DNA from: Sipunculus nudus
Taxonomy: Eukaryota > Annelida > Sipuncula > Golfingiida > Sipunculidae
Reading direction: 5' to 3'
DNA: 64,000 nucleotides
NCBI GenBank assembly: GCA_026874595.1
Contig: CM049315.1
Coordinates: 59,830,889 to 59,894,888 of the forward strand
The translations under genes were made by a program, and so were the position numbers. Numbering within the stretch: the stretch's first letter is position 1; each line of letters begins with the position of its first letter. Below, in pieces: positions 35,401 through 45,580 of this stretch. Below the pieces are notes generated by a model. It did not search any database and was not told the origin of the DNA. It saw only the letters and a program-made list of their open reading frames with translations.

Positions 35401-38400
35401 CTTGCATTTATGTCACTCTAATATTGTTGTTTTACAGGAACAGATGAGAGATTTAACAAAAATTGCAATGATGTCCCTTAGAACTAAGGAAATGCTACCT
35501 CATGCAAAAAACCAGACCTCTCTATCATGAAGTGACATACATTGACTTTCTCAAAATCATGCATTTTGTTGTTTGACAACAAACCCTGCCAGATTTAAGA
35601 GACTTCAACTGAATGACTTAGAACTTAGGAAATGCTACCCTATGCAAAAAAGTAGATTTCTCTAGCTTACAAAATGACAGAGATAGAAGCATGAAACTCC
35701 ATATTTTCAATTCTAAAGTTTTACCCAAAAAAAGATAACCATGGAAATTGTAGCACAGGGTCACTTGTGTGCAGGATTTAGCCAATGGATTCTCGAGTAA
35801 GATGCTGTAATTAAAAATGTGATATGGCAAAACATTTTTGAGAATTAACAGAACAATGATATTTTAGTGTTAAATGTGCCATGCCCCCTGGTGACCATCT
35901 TGAAATATGAAAAATTGCGTTTTGAGATATTAATGAATAACATGAAATGTATCAGTGTCAAAACCATTTATGTAAAAATGTGACCTGCAGATTATATCAT
36001 GGTTTTTGTGTCCTTGACCTTTGACCTGTTATGACCAAAAACAATAGACTCCAAGGATTATTGGATACTGTGGTTGGCTTCATATTTGCGAGGCTGAAAT
36101 TTTGCGATTTTTCCATTTTTAATGTTTTGCGAGGGTTTCATTTTCGCGATCTCACCAGAACCTATATCAAATCTTTGGCAAAGCCATATACCTGTGTGTA
36201 TTATAAAATGAGAATAAGTCATGAGTTTGTTACATTTTCTTATATAATGATGGGCCCGCACACACAGCATAGGTGGTTTAGTTCAAATTTAAGGCTTAAA
36301 TTTCCCTATACCTGCAAGGATGTAATTTATTAAAAAATGCTCTCTGTTCTAACCTATTACCATACAAGTATTGATGACACTAAATAAGAAGGACATTCTC
36401 AATTCGCTGATTATTCCCGAGGGTTTCATTTTCGCGATTATTTCCCATTCGTGAATATTGCGAAATTAAAACCCTCGCAAACAAAAAGGCAACCACAGTA
36501 TTCATATACCCTATAAGCTTCCAAGCAGTAGCTGCAAAACTCTGGCCTGTAGAGCCAGGACAGACAAACAAACCCACAAATAGATGGACATATGGGACTG
36601 ACCAACATGCTTGCCAAAAACCTTTGATTCAGGCAAGCAATAAAAGGAAACAGGGACCCAGACAACAGAAGCAAAGCTGGGTCAGGATGGGAACATTGCA
36701 GCACTCTTTGATTCGAAAGTGCATACTTCCTCTATATTATAACCTCCATGGTGCTACTGGCAAGGAAATAATAAATGTAAATGATTATCATGTATTGTTG
36801 AGGCTTGTTTTAGGGAAGTTGCAGAAGTCCCCTTCAGGTTTATTGCATGTAAAAATATACCATTCAGGCCACTGCTGTAAGTTTATCAGCTCATTTCCTG
36901 TGCATGGTGATGATGTGATTGTGCAGTTATATACCTGTAGAGACACACTGTAATGTCTGTGGCTAGTCAACTGATACTGTGCTGAAGTGGGTTTGTCATA
37001 AATCGTGGACATAAGTGTCTCTGTTAGGATAAATTCCCTCTTAGCCTGTTCAAAGTTGAAAATTATAACATGTTAACGAGATGCCTTGTGATTTCCTTAA
37101 TTCCTTGGTATTCGACAAGGAGATTGTTCATTTTAGTTTAAATGTGTGGTCCATTTTGTATGTACAATTTTCTACAAACATATTCTTTGTTTATAATAAA
37201 TTGATGTTTATATGACTTGTGACCTGTCTCTCTTATTATTTTGTTGCCAATTTCAAGACAATACTATAAAATCATAATATCTTGTTTTAATACATTTATA
37301 TTTATTTGGTTGGTGACTTTTCTGTCATATTATTTAGTTGCCATTTTGAACTTGTAATTTATAGTCATAATTAACTATTATTATATATTGACTTTCATTT
37401 GACTTGTTTCTCTGTTACTGATTTCTGACACAGATACTGTGAGAGTGAGGGCTGAAGTGGACAGTGCCCAGGAATATAGTGATGACGAAGACACTGAATT
37501 TGCAGATCTGACCCCTGATAAAAACCGAGCCAGAGCTCAGTACAAAGACAAAAACAGAGCTCTGAAGAAAGCTTTAGAGAGGGAGATATTGGAGACTTCA
37601 CTGGTAGAACTCCGTAACCTGAAGGAGATTGTGAAATGTGGTATATCTCCTCAGCATATAACACAACGCCAAGCCGTCCTGAACACTCTGAAAGGCCTGC
37701 AGGAAATGAAACGTGAAGTGCTTGGGGCATACGATGGAAGTGTTGTCTATATTGTGTATTGTCCCACTGTAGCTGCCTTAGAGGATTTAAAAAATAATCT
37801 GTCACAAATACAGCAGCTGATGCTGAAGGACTTCATTAGTGACAAACTGAAGCAGCGTTACCGTGTGGTTTCTGTTCAGCTCTCAGTGTCTCTGCTGCAG
37901 GGGGATTATGATCTCTGTCTACAAGAGCTTGGTAAGTCAGGGATATCAGGGGGATTATGATCTCTGTCTACAAGAGCTTGGTAAGTCAGGGATATCAGGG
38001 GGATTATGATCTCTGTCTACAAGAGCTTGGTAAGTCAGGGATATCAGGGGGATTATGATCTCTGTCTACAAGAGCTTGGTAAGTCAGGGATATCAGGGGG
38101 ATTATGATCTCTGTCTACAAGAGCTTGGTAAGTCAGGAATATCAGGGGGATTATGATCTCTGTCTACAAGAGCTTGGTAAGTCAGGGATATCAGGGATCA
38201 AAACTGTTCATCACAAAAACCTTGATATTTAGGAAAATAAAGATGATTTCTTGTACAGATGGGCAAAGATTCAATTTTCATTTATAAGACGTGAGGCCAC
38301 AGAATAAAATTTTCATATATTATTTGTATCCGCCAAAACAAAATTTTGCAGATACTATGTTTTTGACCGGGTTCCGCCGCCGCGGCGTTGGTTTCTGGAG

Positions 38401-41400
38401 AACTCCTCTGAGACTACTGGACCGATTTTCTAAAACTTACATCCAATTATCAGGTCACATGTTAACTGGTGCCTTACCATTCGGCATTGACCTCTGATTT
38501 TTTTTCTTTCCAGTGCAATCAATGCGTCTGTTTTGACACATTAACCTGCATATCTTCGGACTCGTTTGACCAATCAGGAAAAAATTTTTCACCAATGAAG
38601 CCCTTGGATAGCTTTATAACATACGCAAAAATGGTGGCGCCACCTGCAGCCATTTTTGCACAGCGTTCATCTGTTTGTCTTCCTTGGGTTAAAATCACTC
38701 CTATCACTGCAGTGGTTTTACTAATTCACCTGAAATTCGGCATGCGTATACATCCTGGATAGCATTCTTGATTTTATGAAAGTTGGTGCCACCTACATTT
38801 ATGTTCACGCTGCAGACATCCATGCTTATATCTCTGGAATGGTTTGATGTATCTCACTGAAAATTTGCATGTGTTTAGATCTTACATAGCTCTTTATCTT
38901 ACACAAAACTGATGGCGCCACCTGCAACCATTTCTGCACAGCTTCCATCTTTCCTTAGACTTGGGTTAAAATCACTCATATCTCGACAGTGGTTTGACTT
39001 ATTCACCTGAAATTTGGCATGCATATACATCCTGGATAGCTTTTTTGATTTTTATGACAGGTGGCGCTACCTACATTCACATTCACGCTGCAGACATCCA
39101 TGCTAATATCTCCGGACTGGTTTGATGTATCTCACTGAAAATTTGCATGTGTTTAGATCTTACATAGCTCTTTATCTTACACAAAACTGATGGCGCCACA
39201 TGCAACCATTTTTGCACAGAGTCCATCTGTTTGTCTGCTGTGGGATAAAATTACTCATATCTCAACAATGGTTTGACTTTTCCACCTGAAATATTGCATG
39301 TGTATACATCTTGGATAGTTTCTTGTTCAAATAATAGGTGACGCCACCTTTAGTCATGTTTACGTGGCAGATGCAATATGTAACACATCTAACTCTATTT
39401 CCCCTTGCCACTCAATCCATGCCGCACTTCACCCGTCCTACTCTGATTATGGTGGATACAAGTAGTCGCTTGTCGACTACCCGTATGCTAGTTATTAAAT
39501 TTTGTTGGCAATTAGGTCAAGGTATTTTTCTAGGCAGTCTTGCAAAATTCAACATCTTGTGTCTCAAATATGATTACAAATTATCTTTAAAAATTTGCCT
39601 GTTCACATTTAATTTCTGCGAGTCATATGAACAATGAATTTTTTGGGTGTGTGGAGTAAATGTTTGATTCTGTAAACCCTAAAACAACAGCAGCAGCTGA
39701 AAGATTCCTTGGTTATTTGATGACTGTAAATCATTTTTAGCTCAGCTGACTATAAGTCATCTGAGCTATAGTCGTGGTCCGTCTTTCGGCCGTCCGGCCG
39801 TCCAGCTGTCTGTCCGTTAACAGGGCACGTTTTGAAACCGTTAGACCTACAAATCCAAAATTTTGCATACAGTTAGATGTCCCGAAAATCGCCTACCATA
39901 CTGAAAATTGGGTCACTAAGACTTCGTTCCTTTGAGATATTAAGGAAAAACCTCCATTTTCCATTTAAAACCAATTGTTACACTTCACGACTGCCTTATA
40001 TCAAAACCACTGATCTGAATCTGATCATATTAATATTCATATTTTTCCATACATTTCCAATGTACATATAAAAAATTAGGTCAGTATTGCATAATTTGTT
40101 GAAGTTATGGGCCCAAACATAATGCATCTTATAAAAAATCAGGAAATATATTTACTCACTTAACTTAAGAATTGCTGATGTTAGAGCCTTTTTTCAGGGA
40201 TATAACTTCATTTAATCAAGATTCAACTGTATACTGAAAATTAGATCTGAATTTTGCAATATTTTCAAGTTATTAGCATAAATATAAAATCAGTACCTTA
40301 AATTTTGCCTAACTTTGTCCACGGCACGTTTTTCCTGTAAGAACTGTGTATTTTATTTTCACAGCATGTACACATAAGGGTTTAATCTGTTAAAATCTGA
40401 AATTTTAAAATAAAAGCTGCAAAATTAGGCTAGTTATTGATTTTTTGGAGGCTCTTCTTGTATTCCCTTACATTGTCAAGCAGTCCACTTTGGTCACTGT
40501 AGGTCATTCAGTGCAACTCTCTATGCTCCCTGGGCTGTTATGTAAACCCATCACTCAGGCAAGCCCTCTCTCTTGTTGAGCTTGATCAGGCTGTCTGGAG
40601 CCTTTCTCCCCCCCCCCCCCCCCCCCCCCCATTCTGTTGACAGACCTGTACTTCATAAGGAATCTTATAATTTCACTTTTTTTTCATCAACAAGCAGTAA
40701 CAACAGAGACCCCTTCCCCCACCTGCCCTTCAATACACAGGACTAATAAACAAGACAAATCTTACAATTTTAATGTTTAATAAAATTTTTTGTTGAGACT
40801 TGGACAATTTTGATTTTTTTAAGAAAAAAATGTTCAAGAATTTGATCCTTAAATTCAAATGTGATAAAATATTAGGATCTAATGTAAGTGCTAACATTCA
40901 AGATTAAGGAAGATATAAATACTTTGTAGCATTTCATTCATATCTCTTAAAGATGGCCGGGCCTTGGTTTGAATAACACTGTTAAACTTAAAATCAGGAA
41001 TATTGGTCGATCTTTGTGGGATTAATTTTTAACTCATATGGCCATACATTTAACTTTTGAAAACTTAATACCTTCACACATTATTCGTTTATGAAATGTT
41101 ACTTTTATATAACACTTACTGTAGGCCCATTTTTTTCCCCTTGGTGCATAATTAAATGGTTTCAGGCCACAGATTTCATTTATTACACAGTGCATATGCT
41201 TTAGCTTATGTCCATTATTCTAAAATTTATGGAGTTTCATTTTAGCAGGGCCATTTTCTCTTAGCTTTTCAAATGTTAATATACATGAAAACTAAAAGAA
41301 ATAAAAATATTATTTTTTTTCCCAAAATTCAGCTGAGCGATGTGACCCATGAGTCCCTTGTTTAAGCAATGGTGGCAGTTACATTTTTATTTTAAAAGTT

Positions 41401-44400
41401 ATCATTAATTCCTAAAGCTGTGCTTTTATAGGAATGGTCTACATAAGAACAGGACACATTGTCTCATGTATCTAGAGATGGATAGTCAATTATTAATCCT
41501 TCTCTACTTTTGTAAAAGAATTTTTTTGTAAAAGATATTTCTGGGAAATGAATGACCAAGTAACTACCCGGTAAGTCACATGTTGTTTTGTGGAAAAAAA
41601 GGGGACATACTTTTTGTTGAAGCAATATAGTTCTGCATATGGATTCTAAGTTGTTTGTTATCAGATGTGTAAAAACAACTGATTTCATCACTACAAACAC
41701 CCAGCCTTATCTTGCATATTTATGGTTTGAGCACTAATGTTATATACAGTACATGTGAATTAGATCCAGAAACTATCAGCCAAGTCCATGGACTCTTGGC
41801 ATGACCCATGGTTTGTTTACTGATTGATGCTTCTATATTTATACAGTTATGGACAAGGAAAACATTCCATGTAAACACAGGCATCCATCAAAAGGCAGTT
41901 CAAATGGAACAAAATTACAGGTATTCTGTTACGTTATTTCAACAAATCTTTCAGTGCTAGAGATGCCTTCAGTGATTCTGAACTGGAATTCTCAAGGCAA
42001 AATATATAGCAATGAAATATATGTTAATTAAGGCCCAGCCTGTGATCAAGGAAATTCGGTAAATGTTTCTCAAACATTGCCGGGGATGCTTTCACCGTTA
42101 TGCGGTTTGATCCTCACGGGAATCATCATGTCATGATCATCGGCAGAACCTGCAGGTTTTACAGTAAAATTTCAATGCGTAATTCTGTATAATCTGCTGG
42201 CTATATAATTATGACATGTAAGATAAGTAAAATGTGGCCTATTTGGATGATCCTTTTTGACAAATTCAACTTATACATTGTGTATTATCTCATATTTTAA
42301 TCATTGGTTGTCATTTTTAGGTCAGTCCATGGGAAATTATAAAATTCACTGATATTTTAACAGTAAAAAAAATATAAATAAAATATAAAAGCAGTCTGCC
42401 CGCATCGTTTTCTGAAAAAAAGTGCCTTAAAAACATAGACTTATTTTGGCCCTAATATTTGATATGACCATATTTTAGATCTGAAACTATAACTCTTTCT
42501 AGAGCTTCTGTTGCTCTCACCAGTTATATTACTAATACCATTAATATTATTTGACTGGATGGTTTTTCCAAAATCAAAATTCTCTTGGTAGTCCACAATT
42601 AACACATTATTCTCTTTCAGGATAATTGCATTCATCATAATTTTTAGTGTAACAAAACCTGTTTCAACCCAACCCTTCTCTTTTTATTCAGTTTGTTGTG
42701 ACAAGGTGTTTGTCATATCTGTGGAACACCAATCATTCAATAGTTCTTCTGTTTCGCTTTCAGAACAGTTCAGTCATTCAGCTTCTCACCTTTTCTCCTT
42801 AAGTATACTATAATAGAAAGGGATTTACAGCTAGAATAATACATGATGAAAAATTAGGTCAAGCACCCCCACCCATCCCCCAGATTTACGCTAAATATTA
42901 ATATCTTATTTTATTGTATCCATTGATGAAAAGTCAGGAACACTATGGTTTCATGAACAATCCCCCATCATCACCGCCAAAGATTATCCCTGCAAGGGAA
43001 ATGACCTGAAAAATTATAGCTAGATCTTTTTCAAATTCTGTATATTTATGGATATTGATCTGAAATGGGGTCATGACTTAACTATTTAATGAGAGTGAAT
43101 ATGATCTTGAAATGGTTCATTTAAAACATTAATTATCTTAAGAAATGTGGGTGGATTCTTCTGAAAATTTAGTTATGACTCAAGATATTGGAAAGTCCAG
43201 AGAACCACAGTTGTCACCTACAATCTATCCCATAATCTGGACGATTAGTGGTGCCACTTGCAATCAATTCCTGTTTTTTGCTGTTTACAAGGTCACAGTC
43301 TCGGGCTCATTAGTTCTATTTGTTGAACAAGACTGTATATTATAAAAATAAGACTAATTTGTGAGCTGTGTCATCATGCTCTGTAAGCTGTGTCATCATG
43401 CTTTGTGAGCTGTGTCATCATGCTAATCCTTTTGTCTTTACAGCAGACACCAACAAGACTGTTTCCGTCCTTCATGACATCACATGGCAGGCACCAGCCT
43501 ATATCACGCAGGTGATTATTTCATGCTTTGCAGGAATTTCTCAAAAAGTTTCATATCAAATATTTGGTGAGCTCCTGCAAACCAGTTCAACAGACAGGAT
43601 ATTACCGTATACAGTTTATGCTTGTATATTCATACATAGAGCAAGGTTTCTCAGAGAGACTTTTTAGCCCTCAGCCCTTAGGCTGATGGGCTATTGTCGT
43701 CACCAAAGCTGTCCGTCCGTCCAGCGTCCGTTAACTTTTACCTTGTGAGCTGGATATCTTGAAAAGGATTCACCGTCAGAATTTTATTTCCTCGGTAAAG
43801 ATGTATATCGACAAAATCTCGGTCAAGTTCGAAGATGGGTGACCTTGACCTATTTTTCTACATTTTAGAGCTGATTATAGAAAAACACTTAGATGCTTAT
43901 TACTCAGTAACCATTTGGTGGATTTTCACAAAACTTACTATGATTATTGGGACTGATAGTCTGTACCTGCTACACAAGTTTGGTGGCGCCACCTACAATT
44001 TCTGATTTTTATTTAATTTTTATCGGATTTTTCAACTTTGGGCTTGTGAGCGGGATATCTCTAAAAGGATTCACCGTAGGAATATTATTTTTTCGGTGAA
44101 GATGTATATTGACAAAATCTTGGTCAAGTTCGAAGATGGGTGACCTTGACCTATTTTTCTATGTTTTAGAGCTGATTATAGAAAAAACATTTAGAAGCTT
44201 ATTTCTCAGGAACCATTTGGTGGATTTTAACAATACTTACTATGATCATAGGGACTGATGGTCTGTAACTGCTGCACGAGTTTGGAGGCACCACCTACAA
44301 TTTCTGATTTTTAATGAATTTTTCTTGGATTTTTCAACTTTGTCCTTGTGAGCGGGATATCTCTAAATGATTCACAATAGGAATTTTATTTCTTTGGTGA

Positions 44401-45580
44401 AGATGTATATGGACAAAATCTCGGTCAAGTTCGAAGATGGGTGACCTTGACCTACTTTTCAAGGTCACAGAGCTTATAATAGAATAAAACTTAAAGCTTA
44501 TATTTCAGGAAGCATTTGGTGGATTGTTATGAATCATGGTACATACCTCTCCATTTTAAATTTATAACTGAGACATGTACAGATATACATCCATGTGAGA
44601 ACAGATATTTAGTACTTGTTACTGTTACCACCTCTAAACACTGTTCTTTTGGCTGAGGGCTTTTGTCAGCTTCTGCTGATATTCTAGTTGAATCTTTGGT
44701 GAAACTTTGCATGCTTGTTGATCTCCATATGCTGTGTTTATCTTCACAATCCATATTGTATTCAGGCTTTAGTTGAAGACTGTGAACTAGTTAAAAACAG
44801 TTGCTTAGCCATCTCAAGTAATGAATTGGACTACATACAAATATACTGCATATTATCACAATAATCAGAGAAAATTGACATATCTTTGCCACTTTTCAAG
44901 TGTATGAAGGAATTGGCCTGAACATTTCTTCACATTGTTTAGACACATAAGTGCAAAGTAACATGACATGATGTTCATGCTTGAATAACAGTGCATTTCA
45001 TTAGATATTCCTGAAATCTTGTTTGAACATTAGCCATGGAAAACATAGTCTTTAATTGAAAACCCTCAAAGTAATTTACATAAAAAATATTAATATTGAA
45101 TGAGTTTATACAAGCCTTGAAAACCCTTTAATCCAGCCAGTCATATATAAATATGAAAATATCTACTTTCACTGGTATATAGCTCAACCAGGATATTTTA
45201 ATGTTTTTTTGTGAAAATTCATTAGATCAATAAGATATTAATTAGTCTATATCTCATCTGACTATTTTAGCTTGCCAAAGGTATTTCTTTGAAATGTTAG
45301 CTTAATTTGACAATATAACACTTTAATTAAGCTGGTTTATGTATAATTCCTCTGGGGATAAATTTTAGGTAATGTTCATATTGAGACTTGTATTGACTGT
45401 AGGGGCACAATGACTCCGGTGAGATTGTTTGACAACTCGCCTGGTTGGAGCTCTAGCTCGGGTGTCTCCAGTGGGTTCTCATCAGTAGAAATGGAACACA
45501 GCGACACAAGCTTCAGTTCACTGGATGAAGATCCCCTGACTTACCACCAGCTCAGACCAGCCCACACGTCTACAGCATGA
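32405..45580 (+). CDS. CARD protein with TRADD-N-like segment (7 coding exons, 461 aa)
   Basis: The coding sequence joins 32405-32456, 32839-33129, 33692-33916, 37434-37931, 41847-41920, 43444-43511 and 45403-45580. All boundaries are GT-AG, with phases 1,1,1,1,0,2, and the frame stays open to TGA. ATG 32405 is the first in frame after a TAA at 32384. Residues about 22-112 fit a CARD (LRENRDALIENL, DEFLISRLENKSVFS, FLTLLNRRPDNTFKEFVLAL). Residues 115-189 form a Ser/Pro/Gly-rich linker. Residues 195-270 are acidic then charged-helical. Residues about 275-355 (GSVVYIVYCPTVAALEDL ... VVSVQLSV) resemble the TRADD-N-like domain found in many invertebrate CARD, death-domain and NLR proteins. The tail is Ser-rich. 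CARDs pair with other CARDs in caspase and immune signalling, so an adaptor role is plausible but inferred. The TRADD-N call rests on strand-helix pattern alone. No orthologue could be named. Confidence 0.82.
32839..33129 (+). CDS. CARD gene, coding exon 2 (CARD domain)
   Basis: Carries essentially the whole CARD in one phase 1-1 exon, so the domain is a symmetric, movable module. Acceptor TTTTTAAG|ATGG (AAG, a weaker type) and donor AGAG|GTACGT. Confidence 0.88.
33692..33916 (+). CDS. CARD gene, coding exon 3 (linker)
   Basis: Phase 1-1 exon, acceptor CTGCCAG|AGG and donor CCAC|GTAAGT. It encodes a disordered-looking Ser/Gly/Pro linker with several S/T-P motifs (SPSTPRR, QSTPKRR) that could be phosphorylated by proline-directed kinases. 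Confidence 0.85.
33917..37433. other. intron 3 of the CARD gene
   Basis: A 3.5-kb intron. Apart from the MITE at 36068-36498 and a TGACCTTTGACC-type block at 36010, no exon or element was recognised. Confidence 0.5.
36068..36498. mobile_element. MITE with long inverted ends and TA flanks
   Basis: The ends are inverted copies beginning CTGTGGTTG and sharing TTTGCGAGG and TTTTCGCGA words for roughly 80-90 bp. TA lies directly outside both ends, as for Tc1/mariner-type insertion. At 431 bp with no ORF, it is non-autonomous. Confidence 0.75.
37434..37931 (+). CDS. CARD gene, coding exon 4 (charged helix and TRADD-N-like segment)
   Basis: Phase 1-1 exon, acceptor GACACAG|ATAC and donor CTTG|GTAAGT. 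It begins with an acidic patch (EYSDDEDTEFAD), then a Lys/Arg/Glu-rich helix and the TRADD-N-like part. Its last 33 nt are the first unit of the 49-bp repeat. Confidence 0.88.
37899..38196 (+). repeat. 49-bp tandem repeat copying an exon end and its 5' splice site
   Basis: Six units with exact 49-bp period; the word GGGGGATTATGATCTCTGTC starts at 37900, 37949, 37998, 38047, 38096 and 38145. Each unit contains the last 27 or so coding bases of exon 4 and the donor CTTG|GTAAGT (GT at 37932, 37981, 38030, 38079, 38128, 38177). Units are almost identical, with one G-to-A change in the fifth. Confidence 0.95.
38329..39491 (+). mobile_element. Helitron-like non-autonomous element, family A/B/C copy B
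   Basis: It starts TCCGCCAAAACAAAATTTTG and ends with the perfect hairpin GTAGTCGCTTGTCGACTAC, seven bases, CTAG at 39488-39491, then T. Inside are four or so units with TGCAACCATTTTTGCACAG and GGTGGCGCCACC words. It lies in intron 4 of the CARD gene. Confidence 0.8.
39734..41362 (+). mobile_element. F-family element with terminal hairpin
   Basis: The left end is TTTTTAGCTCAGCTGACTA, part of a 13-bp stem AGCTCAG...CTGAGCT at 39739-39767. The right end is CAGCTGAGCGATGTGACCC followed by a CCCTTGTTT tail. A poly-C run sits at 40609-40630. A second, interrupted copy in reverse orientation spans 56291-62957, with a matching poly-G run. No ORF; the class is not settled. Confidence 0.7.
41847..41920 (+). 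CDS. CARD gene, coding exon 5
   Basis: A 74-nt exon, acceptor TATACAG|TTATGG, donor TACAG|GTATTC. It encodes VMDKENIPCKHRHPSKG and onward and changes the phase from 1 to 0. The frame of exons 6 and 7 works only if it is included. Confidence 0.72.
43360..43425. repeat. 22-bp repeat, three copies, just before exon 6
   Basis: The unit TGTGAGCTGTGTCATCATGCT starts at 43360, 43382 and 43404. It lies about 20-80 bases upstream of the exon 6 acceptor, where branch points normally are. Confidence 0.85.
43444..43511 (+). CDS. CARD gene, coding exon 6 with NAGNAG acceptor
   Basis: Acceptor CTTTACAG with a second CAG directly after it (43441-43446), so splicing may add or drop one glutamine. Donor CGCAG|GTGATT. 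In the joined frame it reads QTPTRLFPSFMTSHG onward; the other phase is also open. Confidence 0.68.
43661..44687 (+). mobile_element. E-family Helitron-like element
   Basis: The left end has a hairpin AGCCCTCAGCC...GGCTGATGGGCT at 43666-43692. About 2.7 units of roughly 300 bp follow, each with GATATCTCTAAAAGGATTCACC, shortened to AGGATTCACC, and AAGTTCGAAGATGGGTGACC. One unit has a perfect GGTGGCGCCACC at 43982-43993. The right end has the small hairpin TCAGCTTCTGCTGA, four bases, CTAG at 44684-44687, then TT. It lies in the last intron of the CARD gene. Confidence 0.72.
45403..45580 (+). CDS. CARD gene, last coding exon
   Basis: Acceptor GACTGTAG|GGGC, stop TGA at 45578-45580. It encodes a Ser-rich, acidic tail (SSSSGVSSGFSSVEMEHSD). 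The phase-2 entry matches exon 6 exactly. Confidence 0.8.

Noticed and set aside
37899-38196. CRISPR-like array
   Set aside because: The units are head-to-tail with no spacers, and they overlap a eukaryotic exon boundary.
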